NCBI GenBank assembly: GCA_964491375.1
Contig: CAZBGL010000307.1
Coordinates: 1-16,874, forward strand
Direction of reading: 5' to 3'
Source: CAZBGL01 sp964491375
Lineage (GTDB): Bacteria > Desulfobacterota > Deferrisomatia > Deferrisomatales > Deferrisomataceae
DNA: 16,874 nt
The notes below the pieces were generated by a model. It did not search any database and was not told where the DNA came from. It worked only from the letters and a program-made list of their open reading frames with translations. Position numbers and translations under genes: made by a program. This document shows positions 7,131 to 13,766 of this stretch, piece by piece; within the stretch, counting starts at the first letter, position 1; every line of letters starts with the position of its first letter.

Positions 7131-7191
7131 GATGGCATTCATACCAGGAATCGGCCCGAAGGAAAGGGAACCTGAGGGAGAGGGCCTTGGA

Positions 7192-8100
7192 TCACGGGTG
7201 GGAACCCGAAGGATGGGGCCTCGTGCCGGGCCAGGCCTCGGCCAGCACCATGCCGGCTACGATCAGGGCACCTCCGGTCCACGCGGACGCCGACAGCCGC
7301 TCGCCCGCGAGCCACACCGAGAACACCGCGGCGAACACGGGTTCCAGGGTATAGATCAGAGCCGCCCGGGTGGGGGTGGTCCAGCGCTGGAAGGCGGTCA
7401 TGATCCAGAAGGCGTACACCGTGGCGAACACCGCGGTGAGCACGAGCGCAGCCACGAGTTCCCGCGACCAGGCGCGGGGCCAGGTAATGGGCTCGAACGC
7501 CGCGCTTCCCAACAGGCTCCATACCGCCATCACGGCGATCTGCAGAAAGGCCAGGACCCGGGAGTCGGCCCCTTCGGTGAGGGCGTCGAGGCCCACGATG
7601 TGGAGCGCCACGAACACCGAGCACACCACCACCAAAAGGTCGCCCAGCCCCATCTGCCAGGGCAGCCCTCCCCCGGTGAGAAGCCACAGGCCGGCCACGG
7701 CCAGGGCGGCCCCGGTCTTCCCGCCCACCGAAGGAGGCTTGCCCACCAGCCGGGACGCCAGAAAGGGCACCCACACCACGTTGAGACCCGTGAGGAACCC
7801 GGCGTTGGCCGCACTCGTCCGTTCGAGCCCGAACGTCTGGAAAAGGTACGCGAGGAACAGGCAGGTTCCCAACAGGACGCCCCGGCGGAAGGTGCGGCGG
7901 TCCAGCCGGCGGAGCGCCGGCCAGGCCACAAGCAGGAGCAGGCCGGCGCTCAAGGCGAAGCGTAGCCACAGAAAACACAGAACCGGCACCTGGGCCACGG
8001 CCGCCTTCACCACGGGGAAGGTCCCGCCCCAGAACACGCTGACCGTAGCGAGCAGGAACTCGGCCAGCACACGCCGGCCCCGCGTCGTCTCCCGGGCCAA
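7192..8100 (-). CDS. EamA/DMT-family transporter (RhaT-YdcZ type permease)
   Basis: This 302-residue inner-membrane protein has about ten hydrophobic helices in two five-helix repeats, as expected for drug/metabolite exporters of the EamA family. Signature segments are SVFWGGTFPVVKA (21-33) in the first repeat, and IYTLEPVFAAVFSVWLAGE (249-267) plus the following glycine-rich helix (276-287) in the second. Substrate cannot be read from sequence. The start is a TTG at 8100, supported by AAAGGAG (8106-8112) five bases upstream and by the first helix beginning about ten residues in; no ATG or GTG fits as well. The gene lies upstream of the cytochrome on the same strand (107-base gap) and is divergent from the zinc-ribbon/ABC unit. 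A terminator-like hairpin lies in its leader. Confidence 0.9.
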   Translation of the reverse strand: MARETTRGRRVLAEFLLATVSVFWGGTFPVVKAAVAQVPVLCFLWLRFALSAGLLLLVAWPALRRLDRRTFRRGVLLGTCLFLAYLFQTFGLERTSAANAGFLTGLNVVWVPFLASRLVGKPPSVGGKTGAALAVAGLWLLTGGGLPWQMGLGDLLVVVCSVFVALHIVGLDALTEGADSRVLAFLQIAVMAVWSLLGSAAFEPITWPRAWSRELVAALVLTAVFATVYAFWIMTAFQRWTTPTRAALIYTLEPVFAAVFSVWLAGERLSASAWTGGALIVAGMVLAEAWPGTRPHPSGSHP

Positions 8101-8124
8101 AGAAGCTCCTTTCTCCCAATGCAG

Positions 8125-8159
8125 AAACGAAAACCCCCCGCCTTGCCCGACCCGGGGGG
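8125..8159 (-). terminator. Intrinsic terminator-like hairpin in the leader of the EamA gene (possible attenuator)
   Basis: On the minus strand a 7-bp stem (CCCCCCG with CGGGGGG; + coordinates 8134-8140 and 8153-8159, 12-base loop) is followed by TTTTCGTTT (8125-8133). That is a good intrinsic terminator, placed about 25 bases before the transporter's start codon and downstream of any promoter for it in this gap. It either attenuates the transporter or blocks antisense transcription. Confidence 0.5.
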
Positions 8160-8171
8160 GTGTGGTATAAG
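8143..8171 (+). promoter_or_regulatory. Sigma-70-type promoter for the zinc-ribbon/ABC importer unit
   Basis: TTGCCC (8143-8148) and TATAAG (8166-8171) are separated by exactly 17 bases, 56 bases before the zinc-ribbon start codon. This also rules out the in-frame ATG at 8119, which would lie upstream of the transcript start. The spacer contains a run of seven G, shared with the opposite-strand hairpin. Confidence 0.55.
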
Positions 8172-8181
8172 CGGCTTCCCT

Positions 8182-8209
8182 TTTATCAAAACTGGTTTCG
8201 CAACGCCAA
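8182..8209 (-). promoter_or_regulatory. Candidate promoter for the EamA gene
   Basis: Minus-strand TTGGCG (8204-8209) and GATAAA (8182-8187) are 16 bases apart, each with four matches to consensus. Use of this promoter would give a leader of roughly 75 bases that includes the terminator-like hairpin. Confidence 0.3.
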
Positions 8210-8226
8210 CCGGTGGGAGGGTCGGG

Positions 8227-8382
8227 ATGGAACGGGGCGAGATGGAGCCCATCCAGATCGTTTGCCCCAGGTGCCGGTTCACCGAGATCATCTACCTGCC
8301 GGTTGAGGACCTTCCGAAGTGCCCCGAGTGCGGCACGGCCATGGTGATCGAGGAACTCCTGGACGAAGGCAAGTCGTACTAG
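8227..8382 (+). CDS. 51-residue zinc-ribbon protein
   Basis: A small acidic protein with two CxxC knuckles, C13-P-R-C16 and C32-P-E-C35, about 16 residues apart, as in rubredoxin-like zinc ribbons. Nothing else is recognisable and the function is unknown. The start is the ATG at 8227, with GGGAGG at 8215-8220 and a promoter just upstream; a longer reading from 8119 would precede the transcript start and has a poor, unrelated composition. It is the first gene of the unit whose next members are the amino-acid importer genes, 38 bases downstream. It could be a structural zinc protein or a regulator; electron transfer with iron in the site is an alternative. Confidence 0.8.
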   Translation: MERGEMEPIQIVCPRCRFTEIIYLPVEDLPKCPECGTAMVIEELLDEGKSY

Positions 8383-8398
8383 ACCGGCAGGTCCGGTC
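8382..8398 (+). other. Hairpin between the zinc-ribbon and binding-protein genes
   Basis: GACCGG (8382-8387) and CCGGTC (8393-8398) form a perfect 6-bp stem with loop CAGGT, beginning at the last base of the upstream stop codon and ending nine bases before the next ribosome site. No T-run follows. It could protect or process the message so the binding protein is made in excess. Confidence 0.4.
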
Positions 8399-8420
8399 CT
8401 GTGCCGAAAGGAGGAATGGG

Positions 8421-9221
8421 ATGGCTCGACTCGTGCGACGACTCGCTGTGGTCCTTTCGCTGGCCCTGATCCTGCCCCTGGGGGCCCGTGCCGGCACCCT
8501 GGACGAGATCCTGAAGCGGGGTGCCCTGCGGGTGGGCCTGGAACCCGGGTACATGCCCTTCGAAATGACCAACCAGAAGGGCGAGATCATCGGGTTTGAC
8601 GTGGACATCGCCAAGCGCATGGCCAAGGCCATGGGCGTGAAGCTCGAACTGGTGAGCACGGCGTGGGACGGCATCATCCCTGCTCTCCTCACCAAGAAGT
8701 TCGACATCATCATGAGCGGCATGACCCTCACCCAACAGCGCAACCTCCGGATCAACTTCGCGGACCCCTATATCGTGGTGGGGCAGACGATCCTGCTGCG
8801 CAAGGAACTGGCCGGCACGGTGAAGTCGTACAAAGACCTCAACGACCCCAAGTACAAGGTGGTGTCCAAACTGGGCACCACGGGCGAGCAGGCGGTGAAG
8901 CGCCTGATCCCCAAGGCCACCTACATCTCCTTCGAGACCGAACAGGAGGGGGTGATGGAGGTGGTCAACGGCAAGGCCGACGCCTTCGTGTACGACTCTC
9001 CCTACTGCGCCATCGCCCTGCACCAGAAGGGCCAGGGCAAGCTCGTGTGGCTGGACCAGCCGTTCACGTACGAGCCGCTGGCTTGGGGCGTGCGCAAGGG
9101 CGACTACGACTTCGTCAACTGGCTCAACAACTTCCTGCGCCAGATCAAGAACGACGGCACGTATGACAGGATCTACCGCAAATGGTTCAAGGACGACGCC
9201 TGGCTCAAGGAGATCCAGTAA
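8421..9221 (+). CDS. Polar amino-acid ABC transporter, periplasmic substrate-binding protein
   Basis: This 266-residue family 3 solute-binding protein captures a polar amino acid in the periplasm for the permease encoded next. A Sec signal peptide (basic MARLVRRL, hydrophobic 9-20, cleavage after A-R-A at 24) precedes the mature two-lobed domain. Family features are the GFDVDIAK box (58-65), WDGIIPAL (82-89), SGMTLTQQR (99-107, where R107 should bind the ligand carboxylate), GTTGEQ (152-157) and YDSP (191-194, D192 at the amino-group site). The ATG at 8421 has AAAGGAGG (8407-8414) six bases upstream. The exact substrate (Gln, Glu, His, Arg or broad) cannot be decided from sequence. There is no lipobox, so it is a soluble periplasmic protein. 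Confidence 0.95.
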   Translation: MARLVRRLAVVLSLALILPLGARAGTLDEILKRGALRVGLEPGYMPFEMTNQKGEIIGFDVDIAKRMAKAMGVKLELVSTAWDGIIPALLTKKFDIIMSGMTLTQQRNLRINFADPYIVVGQTILLRKELAGTVKSYKDLNDPKYKVVSKLGTTGEQAVKRLIPKATYISFETEQEGVMEVVNGKADAFVYDSPYCAIALHQKGQGKLVWLDQPFTYEPLAWGVRKGDYDFVNWLNNFLRQIKNDGTYDRIYRKWFKDDAWLKEIQ

Positions 9222-9248
9222 CCAAGGGCTCCGGGCGAGGGGAATCCG

Positions 9249-10208
9249 GTGAACCGGGCCAGGCCTGAGTGGCCCTGGAAGGTGTTGCTGGCCCTGATCC
9301 TGCTGGGGCTGGCCGCCGGCATCTGGGGCGCCACCAAGCGCATCGACTACACCTGGCGATGGAACCGGGTTCCCCAGTACTTCCTGTACCGGGCCGAGGA
9401 CCCGGTGCAGGTTCCGGCCGACGGCCGGGTGACCGAGGTGGCGCGCCAGGGAGGGCGCGCCGTCGTCGTGTTCGAGGACGAAACCGGCCAGCAGCACCGG
9501 TTCGAGGTGGACGCCGGCACGGTCCGCGTGGACCCGGGCGAGGACCTGTTCGAAGGCGACACAGTGGGCTACCGGGTGCAGTGGCGCCTGGGCCCGCTCA
9601 CCCTGGGGCTGTGGACCACGTTGTGGCTGTCTTTTTTCTCGGGGGTCCTGGGCATGGTGTTCGGCCTGGTGGCCGGTCTGTGCCGGATCTCCAAGAACCC
9701 CACCCTCAAGGGACTGGCGGTCATCTACGTGGAACTCATCCGGGGCACGCCCCTTCTCGTCCAGATCTTCATTTTTTACTTTTTCATCGGGACCGTGCTG
9801 AACCTGGACCGCATGGTGGCCGGGGTCCTGGCGCTGGCGGTCTTTGCCGGGGCCTACGTGGCCGAGATCGTGCGGGCCGGCATCCAGTCCATTCCCCGGG
9901 GCCAGATGGAGGCGGCCCGTTCCCTGGGAATGACCGTGGCCCAGGCCATGCGCCACGTGATCCTGCCCCAGGCGTTCAAGCGGATCCTTCCCCCCCTGGC
10001 GGGGCAGTTCATCAGCCTGATCAAGGACTCCTCGCTCGTGTCGGTCATCGCGATCACCGAGCTCACCAAGAGCGGCCGCGAGGTCATCACCACCACGTTC
10101 GCCACGTTCGAGATCTGGTTCACGGTGGCGGCCCTGTACCTGCTGATCACCTCGGCCCTGAGCCAGGTGATCCTGTGGATGGAGCGGAGGCTGGCGGTCA
10201 GTGATTGA
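9249..10208 (+). CDS. Polar amino-acid ABC transporter permease (HisMQ/GlnP type) with extra N-terminal periplasmic domain
   Basis: The C-terminal two thirds (about 117-312) are a normal amino-acid permease: several hydrophobic helices, RGTPLLVQ at 165-172 and the EAA loop (221-249, E221-A-A, G227, I238-L-P) that contacts the ATPase. Unusually, the 319-residue protein begins with a membrane helix (about 10-27) followed by about 85 soluble residues (30-115), rich in beta strands with PADGRV at 56-61 and EGDTVGY at 102-108. This looks like a barrel-sandwich (lipoyl-like) fold placed in the periplasm. Typical family members are about 220 residues and lack it. The GTG at 9249 follows GCGAGGGGA; the gap from the binding protein is 27 bases. 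Permease identity is firm; the fold of the extra domain is my reading. Confidence 0.94.
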   Translation: MNRARPEWPWKVLLALILLGLAAGIWGATKRIDYTWRWNRVPQYFLYRAEDPVQVPADGRVTEVARQGGRAVVVFEDETGQQHRFEVDAGTVRVDPGEDLFEGDTVGYRVQWRLGPLTLGLWTTLWLSFFSGVLGMVFGLVAGLCRISKNPTLKGLAVIYVELIRGTPLLVQIFIFYFFIGTVLNLDRMVAGVLALAVFAGAYVAEIVRAGIQSIPRGQMEAARSLGMTVAQAMRHVILPQAFKRILPPLAGQFISLIKDSSLVSVIAITELTKSGREVITTTFATFEIWFTVAALYLLITSALSQVILWMERRLAVSD

Positions 10209-10935
10209 GGTGCGGGATCTCGTGAAGATCTTCCACGCCCGGGGGCACGTGGTGCGGGCCGTGGACGGGGTCACCACCCGTGTGGCCAAGGGCGAGGTCG
10301 TGGTGGTGATCGGCCCCTCGGGTTCCGGCAAGTCCACCTTTCTGCGCTGCCTGAACGGCCTGGAGACGTTCGACTCGGGCCACGTGGTCATCGACGGCAT
10401 GGATCTGGCGGACCGCAAGACCGACATCAACCGGGTGCGCCGCGAGGTGGGCATGGTGTTCCAGCAGTTCAACCTGTTTCCCCACAAGACCGTGCTCGAG
10501 AACATCACCCTCGCCCAGATCGTGGTGCGCAAACGCTCCCGGGAGGAGGCCGAGGCCAAGGCCCGGGCCCTGCTGGCCAAAGTGGGCATCGCCGAGAAGG
10601 AGGCCGAATACCCCTCGCGGCTCTCGGGCGGCCAGCAGCAGCGGGTGGCCATCGCCCGGGCCCTGGCCATGGACCCCAAGGTCATGCTGTTCGACGAGCC
10701 CACGAGCGCTCTGGATCCCGAGATGGTGGGCGAGGTGCTGGACGTGATGAAGCAGCTCGCGCGGGAGGGCATGACCATGGTCGTGGTCACCCACGAAATG
10801 GGGTTCGCCCGGGAGGTGGCCGACCGGGTGCTGTTCATGGACGAGGGCAAGATCGTGGAGGAGGGTACGCCCCATGCCCTGTTCTCCAGCCCCCGGCACG
10901 AGCGCACGCGCCTTTTCCTGAGCCAGGTGTTGTAA
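10201..10935 (+). CDS. Polar amino-acid ABC transporter ATP-binding protein (GlnQ/HisP type)
   Basis: This 244-residue ATPase powers the importer. All motifs are intact: Walker A GPSGSGKST (38-46), Q-loop Q89 (FQQFNLF), signature LSGGQQQR (141-148), Walker B VMLFDEPTSALDPE (161-174) and switch H198. The sequence is close to GlnQ-type subunits throughout, at the family's usual length. The GTG start overlaps the permease end by eight bases, which indicates coupled translation. It is the last gene of the unit; a GC-rich inverted repeat without a clear T-run follows. Confidence 0.96.
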   Translation: MIEVRDLVKIFHARGHVVRAVDGVTTRVAKGEVVVVIGPSGSGKSTFLRCLNGLETFDSGHVVIDGMDLADRKTDINRVRREVGMVFQQFNLFPHKTVLENITLAQIVVRKRSREEAEAKARALLAKVGIAEKEAEYPSRLSGGQQQRVAIARALAMDPKVMLFDEPTSALDPEMVGEVLDVMKQLAREGMTMVVVTHEMGFAREVADRVLFMDEGKIVEEGTPHALFSSPRHERTRLFLSQVL

Positions 10936-11068
10936 GGATCCCCCCTGCGCCGTCGCCCGCCCATGGGGGGGCTGGATCGTCCCCGGATCCTCTTCCGGAG
11001 TGGCTAACTCTGTTCCCACAAATGGCAGGATTTTTCACAGATGGTCGTTGATCCGTGGAAAGCCTGGC

Positions 11069-11150
11069 CCCTAGCTAGGGTATCAAAATTGCATAACGCC
11101 CCACCGTACGGATAACCTGGACCCTGGCGGGGGACGAGTTCCTAGGGTCC
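11069..11150 (+). promoter_or_regulatory. Palindrome and inverted repeat around a candidate promoter upstream of the LuxR-type gene
   Basis: A perfect 12-bp palindrome CCCTAGCTAGGG (11069-11080) and a 7-bp inverted repeat GGACCCT (11119-11125)/AGGGTCC (11144-11150) flank a possible promoter. They are candidate operators for a dimeric regulator, although neither is a standard 20-bp lux box. Confidence 0.35.
11089..11116 (+). promoter_or_regulatory. Candidate promoter for the LuxR-type gene
   Basis: TTGCAT (11089-11094) and GATAAC (11111-11116) are 16 bases apart in the AT-richer part of the gap. It would give a leader of about 330 bases, which is long, so it is tentative. Confidence 0.25.
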
Positions 11151-11421
11151 TGGAGACGCATTTTCCGTTCTTTCCTCGCCCCTTGTGGTGCCCCCCGCCC
11201 GGAGCGCTGCCCCATCCTCTAGGCCGGCGCACCTCTCTACTGTCTCCGTTCTGCCCGGACGGCGGTTCCCAAGCGATTTGATCGCGGTTTGTCTTCGCCT
11301 CGGGTTCTCATGGGCCCGAAGGCCGGGGCGGCGTTCCAGGTGACCCCTTCCCGTCCCTCCCACACCGGGGCACAAGGTGAAGGGGCCCTCGTCGGGCTCA
11401 CGGTCGATCCGGCCCAGCGGC

Positions 11422-11448
11422 CTTCGGTCCGAAGCTTCTGGAAGGAGG
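11422..11448 (+). promoter_or_regulatory. Overlapping inverted repeats reaching the ribosome site of the LuxR-type gene
   Basis: CTTCGGTCCGAAG (11422-11434) is palindromic around one base and runs straight into CTTCTGGAAG (11435-11444), whose GAAG is part of the ribosome site AAGGAGG (11442-11448). CCTTC at 11421-11425 could also pair with GAAGG at 11441-11445. The alternative pairings would hide or expose the ribosome site. Confidence 0.35.
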
Positions 11449-11454
11449 TGCGCC

Positions 11455-12213
11455 GTGGCCAGCCGAGACGCCCTTACCCGTTCCGACGCCCTGTCCCTTT
11501 TGGAACTCGCCCACGAGTGCCTCCGGTGCACCACCGAGGTCGACCTCAGGCTATTGATCGCCCGCCTGCGCCAGGTGCTTCCCTTCGAGTGTGCGGTGTG
11601 CGCCTGGGGTGAGATGCGGGCGGGGCTGGAAAAAGGATCGGATGCGACCGGGTTGGTGGACGTGGGATACCCTCCGGGGTACCTGGAAGTCTACTTCGAA
11701 AACGGCTACCAGCGCCACGACCTCGTCCTCTGGGACGTATTTGCCACCCGGAAGCCCCAGAACTTCGTGACCGTGGAGAGGCGTCATCCGGATGGGCACC
11801 GGAACGTGGTACGCCGGCTCGACCGGGACTTCGGACTGCTCGACGGCTGGGCTTATGGGGTCGTGAACGCCGACGGAGAGTTTTCATCCATGTTTTTCTT
11901 CGCCGGCCGGCAGAGCGAGCGCTCGGGGCGGGCCGCGGCCGTGCTGGAGCACGCGGTGCCGCACCTGAGCGAGGCGGTGAAGCGGGTACTGGGGGGGCGT
12001 GTGGCAACCCGGCACTACGGGCTCACGAGCCGCGAGATCGAGGTTCTGAACTGGATCAAGGAGGGCAAGTCCTCCTGGGACATCTCGGTCATCTTGGGGA
12101 TCAGCGAGCGGTGCGTGAACTTCCACGCGGGCAATGCGGTGCGCAAGCTCCGGGCGGCCAACCGGACCCACGCAGTGGCGATTGCCGCATCGAAGGGGAT
12201 CTTGGAATTGTAA
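11455..12213 (+). CDS. LuxR-type transcription factor with autoinducer-binding-like domain (solo)
   Basis: This 252-residue regulator has an N-terminal domain (about 15-175) resembling the acyl-homoserine-lactone-binding domain and a C-terminal LuxR helix-turn-helix (188-250). The HTH keeps the invariant residues E194, L198 and G204, equivalent to TraR E178, L182 and G188. In the ligand domain the TraR positions W57, Y61, D70 and W85 fall on Y76, Y80, D89 and F104 with identical spacing. The key tyrosine and aspartate are therefore kept, while both tryptophans are replaced by other aromatics. No luxI-type synthase is nearby. The GTG at 11455 has a perfect AAGGAGG six bases upstream; the frame is open further upstream but without a ribosome site. 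It is convergent with the DUF188 gene. Family is firm; the ligand and targets are unknown. Confidence 0.9.
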   Translation: MASRDALTRSDALSLLELAHECLRCTTEVDLRLLIARLRQVLPFECAVCAWGEMRAGLEKGSDATGLVDVGYPPGYLEVYFENGYQRHDLVLWDVFATRKPQNFVTVERRHPDGHRNVVRRLDRDFGLLDGWAYGVVNADGEFSSMFFFAGRQSERSGRAAAVLEHAVPHLSEAVKRVLGGRVATRHYGLTSREIEVLNWIKEGKSSWDISVILGISERCVNFHAGNAVRKLRAANRTHAVAIAASKGILEL

Positions 12214-12249
12214 CCGAACGGGTTCCAGGAGGCCGGAGGGTCACGGTGA

Positions 12250-12273
12250 CTCGGGGGCAAGTGAGGCCCCGAG
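12250..12273. terminator. Hairpin between convergent LuxR-type and DUF188 genes
   Basis: CTCGGGG (12250-12256) and CCCCGAG (12267-12273) form a perfect 7-bp stem with a 10-base loop, in the 63-base gap between two facing stop codons. The position suits a bidirectional terminator, but neither side has a T-run. Confidence 0.4.
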
Positions 12274-12276
12274 GCG

Positions 12277-12789
12277 TTACCGATGAGAGACGGAGGATGC
12301 CCGGTGCATTCGGGCCTGCAGGCGGCGGAACCGCTGGACCTCCTCGTCGAGGGTCTGAAGGAACCGGGATCGATCCCGTCGGTCAAAGGGCCGAGGACCA
12401 CCGGCAGGGACCCCCATCTGGCGAAGCTGCTCCCGCAGTTCCCGGCCGGCCAGGGCGGAGCCGATGTTGTGCTCCGTGAACCGATCGCCCCGGGGGGTGA
12501 TCACCCGCGCACCCGCCTTGAGGCAACGGTCGGCAAGCAGGATATCCGAGGTGACCACCAGGTCTCCCGGTCCGGTGCGCGCCGCGATCCAGTTGTCGGC
12601 CGCGTCGAACCGCGTGCCTGCGGCCACCGGCCGCACGTCCAGATCCTTTGGCAGGTTTCCCGGCACCCGGGCGGCCACCAGGTAGACGGTGAGGCCGTAC
12701 CGCCGGGCCACACGGTAAATCTCCTCCTTCACCGGGCAGCCGTCGGCGTCCACGTAAAGCACGGGGCCGGCCTGCGCTCTGCATGACAT
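12277..12789 (-). CDS. DUF188 / UPF0178 (YaiI-like) protein
   Basis: This 170-residue cytoplasmic protein belongs to the UPF0178 family (E. coli YaiI). Diagnostic boxes are VDADGCPVK (13-21), TSDILLAD (80-87) and the TPRGDRFTEHNI block (98-109). The acidic residues D14, D16 and D82 sit as in PIN/NYN-type nuclease folds, so a metal-dependent RNase role has been suspected for the family, but no activity is established. The ATG at 12789 has GGAG five bases upstream. It is divergent from the SDH protease gene and convergent with the LuxR-type gene. The arginine-rich C-terminal tail (about 133-170) may contact nucleic acid. Confidence 0.93.
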   Translation of the reverse strand: MSCRAQAGPVLYVDADGCPVKEEIYRVARRYGLTVYLVAARVPGNLPKDLDVRPVAAGTRFDAADNWIAARTGPGDLVVTSDILLADRCLKAGARVITPRGDRFTEHNIGSALAGRELREQLRQMGVPAGGPRPFDRRDRSRFLQTLDEEVQRFRRLQARMHRASSVSHR

Positions 12790-12812
12790 GGCCTCTCCAG
12801 TGGAATCCGGGA

Positions 12813-12841
12813 TTGACGAACAGGACCAGGGAAACCATATT
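12813..12841 (+). promoter_or_regulatory. Sigma-70-type promoter for the SDH-family protease gene
   Basis: TTGACG (12813-12818) and CATATT (12836-12841) are 17 bases apart within the only AT-rich patch of the divergent region, about 47 bases before the GTG start. Confidence 0.5.
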
Positions 12842-12887
12842 GTGTCCTAAATTCGTCCCCTAGACCACCCCTCCGAGGAGGTAGACC

Positions 12888-13730
12888 GTGACGTTCCTGG
12901 ACCTGTTCTGGATCTTTTTCATGGCCTCTGCGCTCCAGCCCCTGATCCGCCAGCGCATGGTGGAGGCGGCACGCAAGCGCCTCATAGCCCGCATCGAGCA
13001 GTCCCGGGGAAGCCGCGTCATCCTGCTCGTGCACCGGCAGGAGACCATGAGCCTGCTCGGGTTCCCCCTGTTCCGCTACATCGACGTGCACGACTCGGAG
13101 GAGGTGATCCGGGCCATCCACATGACCGACCCGGACGTGCCCATCGACGTGGTGCTCCACACCCCGGGCGGGCTGGTGCTGGCGTCGTACCAGATCGCGC
13201 GGGCCATCGCCCGGCACAAGGCCAGGGTCACGGTGTTCGTGCCCCATTACGCCATGAGCGGTGGCACCCTGATCGCGCTAGCAGCCGACGAGATCGTGAT
13301 GGGTGAACACGCCGTGCTGGGCCCGGTGGATCCCCAGCTCGGGCAGCAGCCCGCCGCCAGCATCGTGAAGGTGCTGGACCAAAAGCCCCCGGAGAAGATC
13401 GAGGACCAGACCCTGATCCTGGCGGACGTGGCCCGGAAGGCCATCCGCCAGGTGCGCGAGAGCGTGTACGGTCTGCTCAAAGGGAACTACCCCGAGGAGG
13501 TGGCCGAGAGGCTGGCGGACCTCCTCTCCACCGGCACGTGGACCCACGACCATCCGATCATGGCCGACGAGGCCAAGGCCATGGGCCTGCGGGTGAACAC
13601 GGACATGCCCAGGGAGATCTACGAGCTCATGGCGCTGTTCCCCCAGCCGGTTCGGAGGGTGCCCTCGGTGGAGTACCTGCCCGTGCCGCGCCACCGGGAG
13701 GGTCACGAGCGAGGTGGGGCCGATGCGTGA
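12888..13730 (+). CDS. SDH-family (ClpP-fold) membrane-anchored serine protease
   Basis: The 280-residue protein belongs to the serine dehydrogenase proteinase family, ClpP/SppA-like proteins found in bacteria and archaea. One N-terminal membrane helix (about 3-20) anchors a ClpP-type domain: HTPGG (91-95) forms the oxyanion region, S124 in YAMSGGT (121-127) is the expected nucleophile, and ADEIVMGEHAVLGPVDPQ (133-150) is the strand and loop that follow it. The general-base residue cannot be assigned with confidence. The conserved C-terminal region TGTWTHDHPI (215-224) is typical of the family. The GTG at 12888 follows GAGGAGGT (12875-12882) by five bases. Substrates are unknown; membrane protein turnover is a reasonable guess. 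The gap to convergent hrpB is 36 bases and holds an imperfect palindrome (13739-13754) without T-runs. Confidence 0.9.
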   Translation: MTFLDLFWIFFMASALQPLIRQRMVEAARKRLIARIEQSRGSRVILLVHRQETMSLLGFPLFRYIDVHDSEEVIRAIHMTDPDVPIDVVLHTPGGLVLASYQIARAIARHKARVTVFVPHYAMSGGTLIALAADEIVMGEHAVLGPVDPQLGQQPAASIVKVLDQKPPEKIEDQTLILADVARKAIRQVRESVYGLLKGNYPEEVAERLADLLSTGTWTHDHPIMADEAKAMGLRVNTDMPREIYELMALFPQPVRRVPSVEYLPVPRHREGHERGGADA

Positions 13731-13766
13731 CGGCTGTTCCCGGAACGTTCGGGGATCGGACCCTCG

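Larger units (their letters stand above)
10936..11454 (+). other. 519-base non-coding region before the LuxR-type gene
   Basis: I found no convincing gene here. After the ATPase stop there is a loose inverted repeat (CCCCCC 10940-10945 with GGGGGG 10965-10970) and a small stem (CCGGA 10983-10987, TCCGG 10994-10998); neither has a T-run, so terminator function is doubtful. From about 10999 to 11115 the DNA is noticeably less GC-rich than its surroundings, then pyrimidine-rich to about 11260. Palindromes and a possible promoter are listed separately. Open frames on both strands here lack ribosome sites and recognisable protein character. Confidence 0.6.

Noticed and set aside
8379..10964. An 861-codon open frame on the minus strand over the ABC importer genes
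   Set aside because: It is fully antisense to three clearly conserved genes, has low-complexity His/Gly/Arg-rich composition and no recognisable domain; it is a product of high GC and codon bias.
11289..11612. A 107-codon open frame before and into the LuxR-type gene
   Set aside because: It overlaps the regulator in another frame, has no ribosome site and is Pro/Arg-rich without recognisable features.
13731..13766. Terminator between the SDH protease and hrpB genes
   Set aside because: There is an imperfect palindrome (13739-13754), but the loop is too small or the stem broken, and neither strand has a T-run.
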